This document shows, piece after piece, positions 10,104 to 18,766 of a stretch of DNA of 64,000 bases. How positions within the stretch are numbered: position 1 is the first letter of the stretch; each line of letters begins with the position of its first letter. Both the position numbers and the translations under genes were made by a program. This stretch comes from Pseudoalteromonas aurantia 208 (GTDB lineage: Bacteria > Pseudomonadota > Gammaproteobacteria > Enterobacterales > Alteromonadaceae): the NCBI RefSeq assembly GCF_014858725.1, contig NZ_AQGV01000011.1, positions 62,001-126,000 on the forward strand, read 5' to 3'. Under the pieces are notes generated by a model. It did not search any database, was not told the DNA's origin, and saw only the letters and a list, made by a program, of their open reading frames with translations.

Positions 10104-11462
10104 TTATTGAATTAAAAGAAATACCGAGTCGCGACCTCTTTTAATGCCGAGGACGATATTTCCTTGGATGTCCTCAATTAAGCTGCCCATTTCTCGGATG
10201 CTGTCAATCCGTTGTCGATTCACTTGCATAATTACATCGCCTTCTTCTAATCCAACGCGTGCAGCGGGAGAGCGAGCTTCCACTGATGAAACTATCACGC
10301 CTTTATTCCCCTCACGTTCTCCGCTTTCAAGTACTGCGCCGCGCAACATAGGATGGACTTTATCGGCTTGGGCTTGTAGTTCACCTTGTCCTTTGAGCGT
10401 GACGTTAATCGAACGGGTTTTCCCATCGCGGTAGACTCCCACTTTGACGGTACGTCCCTCTCCGATGGTTGCAATTTTACTTGCCAATTCGGCGAAACTT
10501 TGAATATCGTCACCATTGACTGACACAATAACGTCATTTGCTAATATCCCAGCTTCACTGGCTGCAGAATCATTGACAACTTGTGCAACATAAGCCCCTT
10601 GTTTTACATCAAAGCCTTGTGCTTTAGCAATACCTGCATCTAATGTTCTACCTTGAATACCGAGAGAGCCACGCCTAACCTGACCAAACTCCACTATTTG
10701 GTCAACTAAGTTCTTCATCATATTGGAAGGGATAGCAAAACCAATGCCCACATTACCACCAGATGCTCCTAAAATCGCAGTATTAATACCAATTAGTTCG
10801 CCTTTTAAGTTAACTAAAGCACCACCAGAGTTTCCTTGGTTAATTGCTGCATCGGTTTGTATAAAGTCTTCATACCCTTCAATGTTTAAACCACTTCGAC
10901 CAAGCGCACTTACAATCCCTGATGTAACCGTATGGCTCAATCCGAATGGGTTACCTATTGCTACCGCAAAATCCCCAACCCGTAGCACATCGGAGTTCGC
11001 GAGTTTTACTTCTGTAAGTTCTTCTGATTCAATCTCTAATAATGCAATGTCAGACTCTTTGTCAGTGCCAACTAATTTAGCATCAAATTCTCTACCATCT
11101 TCTAAAGTAACAATGATTTTTTCAGCATCAGCAATCACATGGTTATTGGTGACGACATAACCTTCACTTGCATCAATGATGACACCTGAACCTAATCCAC
11201 TGAATTGACGCTTTTGGCTGCGAGGTTGAGGTTGGCCAAAAAAATAATCAAATGGGTCAACGCGGCGACGCACTTCTTTTGCGCCAGAAACTTGGATGCT
11301 AACGACCCCTGGGGTAACACGCTCTAGCATAGGGGCTAGGGTCGGTAAGGTTTGGCCATCAACAGCAACAGGCAATTTAGCGAAAGAGACACTGGGATTT
11401 AATAAGAAAGTTGAAGATAAAAGTGCCGCTGATAATAACGAGAATTTCAATTTCATAGTCAA
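10104..11462 (-). CDS. degQ: Periplasmic Do-family serine protease/chaperone (DegP/DegQ)
   Basis: This is a secreted HtrA protease that degrades or refolds damaged envelope proteins. The 452-residue precursor has a signal peptide ending near FA-K (about residue 28), the catalytic triad motifs NNHVI, SDIALLEI and GNSGGAL, and two PDZ domains in the C-terminal half. The loop carrying FDYFFGQPQPRSQKR corresponds to the LA loop, which is short as in DegQ. Position next to degS also says DegQ. However, a sigma-E promoter motif lies upstream, as for degP of E. coli, so this single gene may play both parts. The symbol is given by synteny. Confidence 0.88.
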   Translation of the reverse strand: MTMKLKFSLLSAALLSSTFLLNPSVSFAKLPVAVDGQTLPTLAPMLERVTPGVVSIQVSGAKEVRRRVDPFDYFFGQPQPRSQKRQFSGLGSGVIIDASEGYVVTNNHVIADAEKIIVTLEDGREFDAKLVGTDKESDIALLEIESEELTEVKLANSDVLRVGDFAVAIGNPFGLSHTVTSGIVSALGRSGLNIEGYEDFIQTDAAINQGNSGGALVNLKGELIGINTAILGASGGNVGIGFAIPSNMMKNLVDQIVEFGQVRRGSLGIQGRTLDAGIAKAQGFDVKQGAYVAQVVNDSAASEAGILANDVIVSVNGDDIQSFAELASKIATIGEGRTVKVGVYRDGKTRSINVTLKGQGELQAQADKVHPMLRGAVLESGEREGNKGVIVSSVEARSPAARVGLEEGDVIMQVNRQRIDSIREMGSLIEDIQGNIVLGIKRGRDSVFLLIQ

Positions 11463-11565
11463 TAAGTACTCCGAAAAAAGCAGTTAGTTATTGAAAAGAC
11501 ATTGGAACATAATTACCACATAATTATCGGACCAACGTCAATTCGCTATTTGGTTATCTGTACTT

Positions 11566-11592
11566 ACTGACTATGGGGCCAAAAAAAAGTTC
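11566..11592 (-). promoter_or_regulatory. Putative sigma-E promoter of the degP/Q gene
   Basis: Read on the minus strand, TGAACTT (-35, core 11587-11592) is followed after exactly 16 bases by TCAGT (-10, 11566-11570). The known sigma-E pattern is GGAACTT, 16 bases, TCTGA/TCAAA. The site is about 100 bases before the degP/Q start and directly after the zapG stop. Confidence 0.6.
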
Positions 11593-11593
11593 A

Positions 11594-12052
11594 TCAAGAT
11601 ACTTTTGTTTGCTCATTTTCTAAACTTTCACCAGAAAAAATACCCGATTCGCCTTCTACATAGTCAACGGGTTGTGCAGAGTCATCAGAGCGATTATTTG
11701 CTCTTCTGCGTTCAGGCCGGCTTTTTAGAGAGGCATGAAGCTGCTCTGTTGTTTCTTTGGAAAAGAATGGCTCACTTGGGTGAGTTGGCTTTTCAGTTAA
11801 TAGCACTTGATCTGTTTGTTCTACATGGCTAAATAGTTGCGTGTAGCTTTCTTGCATCTTGCTCATCAGTTTTTTTGTACTGGCTAAGTGATCAGAGACA
11901 TCTTGACGATATTGTTCTAATTCACTTTTTGCTTGAATAGCTTGCTGTTCTAATTCCGTTTGTTTCAATTGTTTTCTAGTGACTTGAGCACCAATAAAAA
12001 AACTAACAACACCTGTAATAATCAAAAGTCCTAACCAAACGATGGTTGTCAT
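11594..12052 (-). CDS. zapG: ZapG/YhcB family envelope-division protein (DUF1043)
   Basis: This is a cytoplasmic protein anchored by one N-terminal membrane segment (about residues 3-22), followed by a long coiled coil rich in Gln, Glu and Lys (about 25-75) and a variable polar tail. This is the YhcB architecture; YhcB/ZapG is linked to coordination of cell division and envelope growth. The 152 residues are close to the family length, and the neighbourhood (degQ on one side, divergent zapE on the other) is the E. coli one. Confidence 0.88.
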   Translation of the reverse strand: MTTIVWLGLLIITGVVSFFIGAQVTRKQLKQTELEQQAIQAKSELEQYRQDVSDHLASTKKLMSKMQESYTQLFSHVEQTDQVLLTEKPTHPSEPFFSKETTEQLHASLKSRPERRRANNRSDDSAQPVDYVEGESGIFSGESLENEQTKVS

Positions 12053-12203
12053 ATTTCTCTCCTATGAATTATCGCAGTCTCAGTTAAAAAATTAGAACCG
12101 TATATTTGCGATAAGAATAAAATCTACCTAGTTGTTCAATATACGCGTAGATTGGTTGCGTGTTAATATAGAGAACAAATAAAAACGGTTAACAGTGTAA
12201 AAA

Positions 12204-13301
12204 ATGATGACTCCTTGGCAAAAATATCAACAAGACCTACAAACGGAAGATTTCCAGTATGACAGTGCACAAGAAAATGCGGTTAAGCATTTGCAACGTT
12301 TGTATGATGATTTATGCGCCCAACCAGTCGCCCCTTCGGGCAGTTTTCTATCTCGTATTTTTGCTAAGAAACCAGAGCCAAAAAAAATTAAAGGATTGTA
12401 TTTTTGGGGAGGTGTTGGCCGAGGGAAAACATATTTAGTTGATACGTTTTTTGAAGCATTGCCCAGCGAGAGAAAAATGCGCGTGCATTTTCACCGTTTT
12501 ATGCATCGTGTTCACGATGAATTAAAAAAACTTCAAGATGTTAAAAATCCACTTGAAGTCGTTGCTGATATTTTTAAAAAAGAAACTGATATTATATGTT
12601 TTGATGAATTTTTTGTGCAAGATATCACCGATGCGATGTTACTAGGAGGCTTGATGCAGGCGCTTTTTGCTCGTGATATAGTTTTGGTAGCCACCTCAAA
12701 TATTGTACCCGATGATTTATATCGAAATGGCCTGCAACGCGCGCGATTTTTACCTGCAATAGAGCTTGTTAACGCCAATACTGAAGTCGTGAATGTGGAC
12801 TCTGGTATTGATTACCGATTACGTACACTTGAACAAGCTGAAATATTTCATAGTCCCTTAGACAAAAAAGCGGATGATAATTTGTTTGCTTATTTTGATA
12901 AGTTATCTCCAGAGCCTGGGCGAGTGGATGAGGCCATTGAAATTGAAGGACGCTTAATTAACACGCGCAAAGTGTCAGACTGTATTGTCATGTTTGATTT
13001 TACACAGTTGTGTGAAACTGCGCGTTCACAAGTGGATTATATGGAAATTAGTCGTCTATATAACACCGTGATTTTATCCAATGTAAAGCAATTGAGCCAA
13101 CAGAATGACGATGCCGCTCGGCGTTTTATTGCGTTAGTTGATGAGTTTTATGAGCGAAATGTGACGCTTATCATATCGGCACAAGCACCTATCACAGAGT
13201 TGTATTCTACGGGCACACTCGAGTTTGAGTTCAAACGGTGTATCAGTCGTTTACAAGAAATGCAATCGCTTGATTATTTGGCGCGTGAACATCTCGCCTA
13301 G
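12204..13301 (+). CDS. zapE: Cell division ATPase ZapE
   Basis: ZapE is an AFG1-type AAA ATPase that associates with the Z-ring under stress and low oxygen in E. coli. The 365-residue product has Walker A (GGVGRGKTYLVD, about residues 69-80), Walker B (IICFDEFFVQDITDAM) and the sensor segment VATSNIVPDDLY. Length is normal. It is divergent from zapG. No clear terminator follows; the next gene has its own promoter. Confidence 0.92.
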   Translation: MMTPWQKYQQDLQTEDFQYDSAQENAVKHLQRLYDDLCAQPVAPSGSFLSRIFAKKPEPKKIKGLYFWGGVGRGKTYLVDTFFEALPSERKMRVHFHRFMHRVHDELKKLQDVKNPLEVVADIFKKETDIICFDEFFVQDITDAMLLGGLMQALFARDIVLVATSNIVPDDLYRNGLQRARFLPAIELVNANTEVVNVDSGIDYRLRTLEQAEIFHSPLDKKADDNLFAYFDKLSPEPGRVDEAIEIEGRLINTRKVSDCIVMFDFTQLCETARSQVDYMEISRLYNTVILSNVKQLSQQNDDAARRFIALVDEFYERNVTLIISAQAPITELYSTGTLEFEFKRCISRLQEMQSLDYLAREHLA

Positions 13302-13374
13302 TTCAATGATCAAGCCATCGTAACGGGTGAAACCAACGAAAAGCAATTTTTTTGTGGAAAAAACAATCGCGCGC

Positions 13375-13403
13375 TAGTCAATCTCCTTATGAGTTGCTAT
13401 AAT
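13375..13403 (+). promoter_or_regulatory. Probable sigma-70 promoter of rplM-rpsI
   Basis: TATAAT at 13398-13403 lies 17 bases after TAGTCA (13375-13380). It is the best match upstream of rplM and is followed by CCGCGGCCTGCC, a GC-rich discriminator as expected for a ribosomal protein promoter. Transcription from it would give a leader of about 150 bases. Confidence 0.6.
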
Positions 13404-13409
13404 CCGCGG

Positions 13410-13560
13410 CCTGCCACGTTGCGTTCTATTGCCCTCGTCGGCTTAGCCACTGACTTGAGCGGCAAAAAGTCTTCAACTCGAAGGGGTTAAAGCACTATAT
13501 AGTAAAGCGATAACCATTTTGGTTATCTGTGGTTTTAATTGAAAACATTGGATTTTTTAG
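13410..13560 (+). promoter_or_regulatory. rplM 5' leader, possible L13 autoregulation site
   Basis: About 150 untranslated bases precede rplM. They can form local hairpins, the clearest being GATAACC-ATTTT-GGTTATC at 13508-13526, some 35 bases before the start codon. In E. coli L13 represses its own rplM-rpsI message through the leader; whether this leader works the same way is inference. Confidence 0.4.
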
Positions 13561-13989
13561 ATGAAAACGTTTGTTGCTAAACCAGATACAGTAAAACGTG
13601 ACTGGTACGTAGTTGACGCTGAAGGTAAAACTTTAGGTCGTATCGCTACTGAAATCGCTAGTCGCCTACGCGGAAAGCATAAAGCTGAATACACTCCACA
13701 CGTAGATACTGGTGATTATATCATCGTTATCAACGCTGAAAAAGTTACTGTAACTGGTAACAAATTCAAAAACAAAGTGTACTACGCACACTCTGGTTTC
13801 CCAGGTGGACTTAAGTCTGTAACTTTCGATAAGCTTCAAGCTGCTAAGCCTGAAATGATTATTGAGAAAGCGGTTAAAGGCATGTTACCTCGCGGCCCTC
13901 TAGGTCGTGAAATGTACCGTAAGCTTAAAGTTTACGTTGGTAATGAGCACAACCACGCGGCACAACAGCCGCAGGTTCTAGACATTTAA
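13561..13989 (+). CDS. rplM: 50S ribosomal protein L13
   Basis: L13 is an early-assembling large-subunit protein. The 142 residues equal the E. coli length, and the conserved segments are all present: [35 protein letters not shown] and [18 protein letters not shown]. Codon use is strongly biased, as in highly expressed genes. rpsI follows after ten bases with a good ribosome binding site (AAGGAG). Confidence 0.98.
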   Translation: MKTFVAKPDTVKRDWYVVDAEGKTLGRIATEIASRLRGKHKAEYTPHVDTGDYIIVINAEKVTVTGNKFKNKVYYAHSGFPGGLKSVTFDKLQAAKPEMIIEKAVKGMLPRGPLGREMYRKLKVYVGNEHNHAAQQPQVLDI

Positions 13990-13999
13990 GGAGCACATC

Positions 14000-14389
14000 A
14001 TGGCAAATCAATACTACGGTACAGGTCGTCGTAAAAGTTCAAGTGCTCGCGTATTCTTACGCCCAGGCACTGGCAACATCGTAATCAATAAGCGCTCACT
14101 AGATGAGTACTTTGGTCGTGAAACAGCTCGTATGGTTGTTCGTCAAGCTCTTGAGCTTGTAGACATGACTGAAAAGTTTGACCTTTACATCACTGTTGAA
14201 GGTGGTGGTACAACAGGTCAAGCTGGCGCAATCCGTCACGGTATTACTCGTGCACTTATGGAGTTTGACGAGTCACTACGTCCTACACTTCGTAAAGCTG
14301 GCTTTGTTACTCGCGATGCTCGTAAAGTTGAGCGTAAGAAAGTGGGTCTACACAAAGCGCGTAAGCGTCCTCAGTTCTCAAAGCGTTAA
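14000..14389 (+). CDS. rpsI: 30S ribosomal protein S9
   Basis: S9 is a small-subunit head protein whose C-terminal tail reaches the P-site tRNA. The 129-residue product has the standard start ([19 protein letters not shown]) and the basic tail ending KRPQFSKR, including the universal terminal Lys-Arg. It forms the rplM-rpsI operon, ended by the terminator at 14411-14443. Confidence 0.98.
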   Translation: MANQYYGTGRRKSSSARVFLRPGTGNIVINKRSLDEYFGRETARMVVRQALELVDMTEKFDLYITVEGGGTTGQAGAIRHGITRALMEFDESLRPTLRKAGFVTRDARKVERKKVGLHKARKRPQFSKR

Positions 14390-14410
14390 TTTTTTACGTT
14401 TCAAGAATTC

Positions 14411-14443
14411 AAAAACCCAGCTTGTGCTGGGTTTTTTGTTTTT
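14411..14443 (+). terminator. rho-independent terminator of rplM-rpsI
   Basis: Hairpin AACCCAGC-TTGT-GCTGGGTT followed by TTTTGTTTTT, 21 bases after the rpsI stop. Confidence 0.92.
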
Positions 14444-14906
14444 ACTGATTAACCCTGCTCACCTAAAGTTGCCTTTTTATACGACGGTCTGTCGTTTAAA
14501 TTATCCTCAATATACTAATATCCCGTTTTTATTGACAAAAAAAGTTCAATATTTATTACATTTAGTGCAAATCTGTCGATAACTCAGCGCTTTTTTTTGC
14601 TACAATTGCAGGGCAAGTAAAGTGAGTGAGTTTCAACGGGAATTCTGTAGAGGGCATTTTTTCATACAGAGGTTGATCTTGGTCAGTAAATTGTTGTTAT
14701 TGAAGCGATATCATAAGAGATTAGCTTTTTGCTCTGGTTAACTTAGACTGTGTTGTTTGGTTTATCGGATCATTAGGTTTGAATAACCTTGTTTTAATCA
14801 AGGGATTTATTTATGATCGCGTCTATTTTGTAGTTTCTTAAAATTAACCTGCTGTAACGATGTTCTCAATATAGCAAGTGTTGAGATTCATAGTGGAGAT
14901 AAGTGG
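14444..14906 (+). other. Gene-free region: petA promoter and long leader
   Basis: No gene is visible in these 460 bases. They hold a possible TTGACA (14532-14537) with TATTAC 16 bases later, and a better extended -10 element TGCTACAAT (14598-14606). From the latter the petABC leader would be about 290 bases. The leader contains small hairpins (TCTGTA/TACAGA around 14644-14672; CCTTG/CAAGG near 14788-14804). A six-codon open frame at 14813-14833 is too short to judge. Confidence 0.45.
14598..14606 (+). promoter_or_regulatory. Extended -10 promoter element upstream of petABC
   Basis: TGC followed by TACAAT matches the extended -10 pattern TGn-TATAAT, with no convincing -35 as is allowed for such promoters. 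It is the strongest promoter-like signal between rpsI and petA. Confidence 0.5.
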
Positions 14907-15497
14907 ATGAGCAATGCGCCTGTAGACAATGGCCGACGTCGCTTTTTAACCATAGCTACCTCTGTTGTAGGTGGTGTTGGTGCGGCTGGGGCTGCTGTTC
15001 CCTTTATTGCGTCTTGGAATCCAAGTGAGCGAGCTAAATCTGCAGGTGCGCCTGTAGAAGTGGATATCAGCAAACTTGAGCCTGGACAATTAATTCGTGT
15101 TGAGTGGCGAGGTAAGCCTGTTTGGGTTATTTCTCGTACCCCAAAAATGTTAGAAGAGATGAAAGCTCATGAAGGGCAACTTCGTGATCCTGCTTCTGAA
15201 GAACCTCAACAACTCGATTCAGCTAAAAATCCATATCGCTCTAAGCGTCCGGAGATTTTTGTTGCGGTCGGTATTTGTACACACCTAGGCTGTTCACCTA
15301 GCTTCCTGCAAGGTGGCTTTGGTGAAAAAGTTGAAGGTACAGAGGATGGTTTCTTCTGCCCATGTCATGGTTCTAAATTTGATATGGCTGGTCGAGTATT
15401 CCAAGCGGTTCCTGCACCGTTAAACCTTGAGATCCCTCCATACACCTTTATTGATGACACCACGATTATCGTTGGTGAAGAAGAAGGGGTAGCGTAA
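14907..15497 (+). CDS. petA: Ubiquinol-cytochrome c reductase Rieske iron-sulfur subunit
   Basis: This is the Rieske subunit of the cytochrome bc1 complex, which moves one electron from quinol to cytochrome c1. The 196 residues include a Tat-like N-terminus (GRRRFLTIATS) that also forms the membrane anchor. The two cluster motifs are CTHLGC and CPCHGSKFD, which supply the two Cys and two His ligands plus the disulfide pair. The last base overlaps petB (TAATG). Confidence 0.96.
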   Translation: MSNAPVDNGRRRFLTIATSVVGGVGAAGAAVPFIASWNPSERAKSAGAPVEVDISKLEPGQLIRVEWRGKPVWVISRTPKMLEEMKAHEGQLRDPASEEPQQLDSAKNPYRSKRPEIFVAVGICTHLGCSPSFLQGGFGEKVEGTEDGFFCPCHGSKFDMAGRVFQAVPAPLNLEIPPYTFIDDTTIIVGEEEGVA

Positions 15498-16792
15498 TGG
15501 CTGAAAACTCTAAAGCAGCTTCAGGCGTTGTAGGTAACGTCATTAACTGGATCGATGACCGTATTCCAATGACTCGCGTCTGGAATATGCACATTGCTCA
15601 ATATCCTGCACCAAAGAATTTTAACTTTTGGTACTTATTCGGTTCATTAGCGATTCTTGTGCTAGTAAACCAAATCCTAACGGGTATTTGGTTAACCATG
15701 AACTATGTTCCATCTGCTGAGGGCGCATTTGCTTCAGTGGAGTACATCATGCGTGATGTAGAGTATGGTTGGTTACTGCGATATCTGCACTCAACAGGCG
15801 CATCTGCGTTTTTTGTTGTCGTGTACTTACACATGTTCCGAGGCATGATTTACGGTTCTTATCAAAAGCCACGAGAGTTGTTGTGGTTGTTTGGTATGTT
15901 TATTTTCTTAGCGCTAATGGCTGAAGCATTCATGGGTTACTTACTACCTTGGGGACAAATGTCTTTTTGGGGAGCTCAGGTAATTATCTCGCTATTTGGT
16001 GCAATTCCAGTGATTGGTGAAGACTTAACTCAGTGGATCCGTGGTGATTATGTTATTTCTGGTGCAACGCTTAACCGCTTCTTTGCATTACATGTTATTG
16101 CATTACCTTTAGTCTTGGTTATTTTAGTATTCCTTCACATTGTAGCATTACATGAGGTAGGTTCAAATAACCCAGATGGTATTGAAATTAAACATAAAAA
16201 AGGCACTATTTCAGAAGATGAAAAGCCTAAGTTTAAGTTTCACGAGTATTATACTGATAAGAAAGATATTGTTGACGCAATTCCTTTCCACCCTTACTAC
16301 ACAGTGAAAGACATTTTAGGTGTAGCAGGTTTCTTAATTTTATTTTGTTGGGTTGTCTTTTTCTCTCCAGAGATGGGTGGTTTCTTCTTAGAAGCGCCAA
16401 ACTTTGAAGCTGCAAATCCACTAAAAACACCAGAGCATATTTTCCCTGTTTGGTATTTCACACCATTTTATGCGATATTACGTGCCATCCCTGATAAATT
16501 AATGGGTGTTGCAGCAATGGGTGCCTCAATCGTGGTACTCGCATTGTTACCTTGGCTTGACCGTGGTTCAGTGCGCTCTATTCGTTATCGTTGTGCACTA
16601 CACAAGTGGAATATAGCTCAATTTGTTGTAACGTTTGTTATTCTTGGCTGGGTTGGTGCTACACCACAAACAGACTTTAAGACAATCTTATCGCAAATTA
16701 CGACTGTGACTTACTTCATGTTCTTCGTGTTACTATTTGTGTATTCAAAGAACGAGACGACTAAGCCATTGCCTACGAGGGTAACCAAATGA
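15497..16792 (+). CDS. petB: Cytochrome b subunit of the bc1 complex
   Basis: This is the membrane subunit with both haem b groups and the quinol sites. The 431 residues show about eight transmembrane segments; paired haem-ligand histidines in LRYLHSTGASAFFVVVYLHM and FFALHVIALPLVLVILVFLH; and the Qo-site PEWY-type motif, seen here as PVWYFTPFYAILRAIP. The substitution of PVWY for PEWY is a variation seen in some proteobacteria. It overlaps petC by four bases. Confidence 0.96.
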   Translation: MAENSKAASGVVGNVINWIDDRIPMTRVWNMHIAQYPAPKNFNFWYLFGSLAILVLVNQILTGIWLTMNYVPSAEGAFASVEYIMRDVEYGWLLRYLHSTGASAFFVVVYLHMFRGMIYGSYQKPRELLWLFGMFIFLALMAEAFMGYLLPWGQMSFWGAQVIISLFGAIPVIGEDLTQWIRGDYVISGATLNRFFALHVIALPLVLVILVFLHIVALHEVGSNNPDGIEIKHKKGTISEDEKPKFKFHEYYTDKKDIVDAIPFHPYYTVKDILGVAGFLILFCWVVFFSPEMGGFFLEAPNFEAANPLKTPEHIFPVWYFTPFYAILRAIPDKLMGVAAMGASIVVLALLPWLDRGSVRSIRYRCALHKWNIAQFVVTFVILGWVGATPQTDFKTILSQITTVTYFMFFVLLFVYSKNETTKPLPTRVTK

Positions 16793-17526
16793 TGAAAAAA
16801 CTAGTTATCGGTTTGTTCGCATTGTTGCCAACATTTGTTATGGCAGCAGGACCATCAGTACCTTTGATGGAAGCTAATAATGATTTAACTGACAAGGCGT
16901 CACTACAACGTGGTGCTCAGTTATTCATGAATTACTGCCTTGGTTGTCACCAAATGCAGTACCAACGTTATGAACGTACGTTCCGTGACATTGGTATTCC
17001 AACAGACATTGGCCAGGAGCAGCTAATTTTTGATGGTTCAAAAGTGGGTAGCCACATTTTGAATGCAATGGATCAAGATGATGCCGCTAAATGGTTTGGT
17101 GCAGCGCCACCAGATTTAACTTTGATTTCACGTGTTAAATCACCAGACTACATCTATACGTATTTAAAGTCGTTTTACAAAGATGAGTCGCGTCCATTTG
17201 GTGTGAATAATATTGTATTCCCATTAGTGGGTATGCCACATGTACTACAAGAATTGCAAGGTTTACCATTGCCTATTACTGAAGAAGTAGAAGAGCATGG
17301 TAAAACGGTTACTAAAGTAGTTGGTTTAAAAACAGATGGCTCAGGTGAAATGAGCACTGATGAATATGACCATGCTGCACGTGACATTACTAATTTCTTA
17401 GCTTATGTTGGTGAGCCATCTCGCCTAGAGTCTGAGTCAATTGGTATTAAGGTATTAGGGTTTTTATTAATTCTATTTATCCTTGCATTCTTCTTGAAGA
17501 AAGAATACTGGAGAGATGTTCACTAA
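16789..17526 (+). CDS. petC: Cytochrome c1 subunit of the bc1 complex
   Basis: Cytochrome c1 passes electrons from the Rieske protein to soluble cytochrome c. The 245-residue precursor has a signal peptide (cleavage after VMAA), one haem c motif CLGCH with the following QMQYQRY, a C-terminal membrane anchor (about residues 221-238) and a short positively charged tail. A compact GC-rich hairpin follows the gene. Position before sspA is conserved in gammaproteobacteria that carry bc1. Confidence 0.95.
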   Translation: MMKKLVIGLFALLPTFVMAAGPSVPLMEANNDLTDKASLQRGAQLFMNYCLGCHQMQYQRYERTFRDIGIPTDIGQEQLIFDGSKVGSHILNAMDQDDAAKWFGAAPPDLTLISRVKSPDYIYTYLKSFYKDESRPFGVNNIVFPLVGMPHVLQELQGLPLPITEEVEEHGKTVTKVVGLKTDGSGEMSTDEYDHAARDITNFLAYVGEPSRLESESIGIKVLGFLLILFILAFFLKKEYWRDVH

Positions 17527-17552
17527 AGCGAACAAATCTAAGGTGATTTTGT

Positions 17553-17574
17553 AATAGGGGCAGTAGCCCCTATT
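17553..17574 (+). terminator. Hairpin after petC
   Basis: AATAGGGGC-AGTA-GCCCCTATT is a perfect 9-bp stem with a four-base loop, but only TGCTGTTT follows. It may be a weak terminator or an mRNA-stabilising end between petABC and sspAB. Confidence 0.55.
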
Positions 17575-17622
17575 GCTGTTTAAAGTGATTTATTACTTTT
17601 GTAATTATTAATGGAGGTAGGC

Positions 17623-18249
17623 ATGGCCGTTGCTGCCAATAAGCGCCCTGTAATGACTCTTTTCTCTGGTGCGAACTGTATGTACAGTCACCAAGTACGT
17701 ATTGTACTTGCAGAGAAAGGCGTAAGTGTTGATATCCACCTAGCAGAAAAGGACAATCTGCCAGAAGCTCTTCATGAGATAAACCCTTATGGCACTGTAC
17801 CAACTTTAATTGATCGTGAGCTTGGTCTTTACCGTGCAGACATCATCATGGAATATCTTGATGAGCGTTTTCCACACCCTCCACTAATGCCTGTATATCC
17901 AGTTATGCGTGGTCGCAGTCGTTTAATGATGCACCGTATTGAAAATGATTGGTATAGCCTTGCAGAAAAAATCTCAGAGGGTGGTTCTGATGCTGCTCTT
18001 GCACGTAGGGATTTAACCGAGGCGTTGTTAGCGGTTGCAGCTATCTTTACTGAAGCACCTTACTTCATGAGTGAAGAGTTTAGCTTGGTTGATTGTTATT
18101 TAGCACCGTTATTATGGCGTTTGCCAGAACTTGGTATTGAGCTTAATGGCGCAGGTGCAAAAGAGATGAAAGATTACATGCTACGTTTATTCGAGCGTGA
18201 TTCGTTCCAGGCATCATTAACTGAAGCAGAACGCGAGATCAGATCATAA
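17623..18249 (+). CDS. sspA: Stringent starvation protein A
   Basis: SspA is a glutathione-S-transferase-fold protein without GST activity that binds RNA polymerase and changes transcription under starvation and acid stress. The 208 residues show the thioredoxin-like N-terminal domain (TLFSGANCMYSHQVRIVL; NPYGTVPTLIDREL) and the all-helical C-terminal domain. The start is placed at the ATG at 17623, because GGAGG sits seven bases before it and an upstream in-frame ATG at 17611 lacks a site. It overlaps sspB by one base. Confidence 0.94.
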   Translation: MAVAANKRPVMTLFSGANCMYSHQVRIVLAEKGVSVDIHLAEKDNLPEALHEINPYGTVPTLIDRELGLYRADIIMEYLDERFPHPPLMPVYPVMRGRSRLMMHRIENDWYSLAEKISEGGSDAALARRDLTEALLAVAAIFTEAPYFMSEEFSLVDCYLAPLLWRLPELGIELNGAGAKEMKDYMLRLFERDSFQASLTEAEREIRS

Positions 18250-18677
18250 TGACGCCAAATCGCCCATACTTATTGAGAGCATTTTTCGACTGGATTGTTG
18301 ATAATGAATGCACCCCTCATTTAGTGGTTAATGCTGATTATCCTGAGGTACAAGTACCAACGCAATTTGTTCAGGATGGGCAAATAGTTTTGAATATCAG
18401 TCCTTCAGCAGTTACTGCATTTTCTTTGGATAATGAGCAACTTAGTTTTAATGCGCGATTTGGTGGTCAACCTATGCAGGTCTATGTACCTTTAGGTGCC
18501 GTATTGGCTATCTACGCTCGAGAAAATGGTGAAGGTACTGTCTTTACTCAAGAAGTATTTGATGATACTGAGTTTGAAGAGACGCTAGAGCCCGTAGAAA
18601 GTGAAGAAACAGGATCGCCTGATCCTGTTGAAAAACCTGAGAAAAAGAAAGGTTCTCATCTACGAGTGGTCAAATAG
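18249..18677 (+). CDS. sspB: ClpXP adaptor SspB
   Basis: SspB delivers ssrA-tagged proteins to ClpXP. The 142-residue product has the dimeric substrate-binding domain (about residues 1-110; RPYLLRAFFDWIVDNECTPHL), then a flexible acidic linker rich in Glu and Pro, then the C-terminal ClpX-docking module LRVVK. The stop codon overlaps nothing and the terminator begins 16 bases later. It is the classic sspAB pair. Confidence 0.95.
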   Translation: MTPNRPYLLRAFFDWIVDNECTPHLVVNADYPEVQVPTQFVQDGQIVLNISPSAVTAFSLDNEQLSFNARFGGQPMQVYVPLGAVLAIYARENGEGTVFTQEVFDDTEFEETLEPVESEETGSPDPVEKPEKKKGSHLRVVK

Positions 18678-18693
18678 CGACTATTTAGTCAGT

Positions 18694-18721
18694 AAAAAAC
18701 CCGCATTCAGCGGGTTTTTTT
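18694..18721. terminator. Bidirectional terminator sspB/dolP
   Basis: A-run, CCCGC-ATTCA-GCGGG, T-run: a symmetrical terminator between the converging sspAB and dolP units. Confidence 0.92.
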
Positions 18722-18766
18722 ATGCGTACTTTAGTCTTTATTAAATTGGGAAAATTAGGTTCACTA

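Noticed and set aside
14813-14833. Six-codon open frame in the petA leader, possible leader peptide
   Set aside because: No regulatory codons, no clear binding site, and too short to separate from chance.
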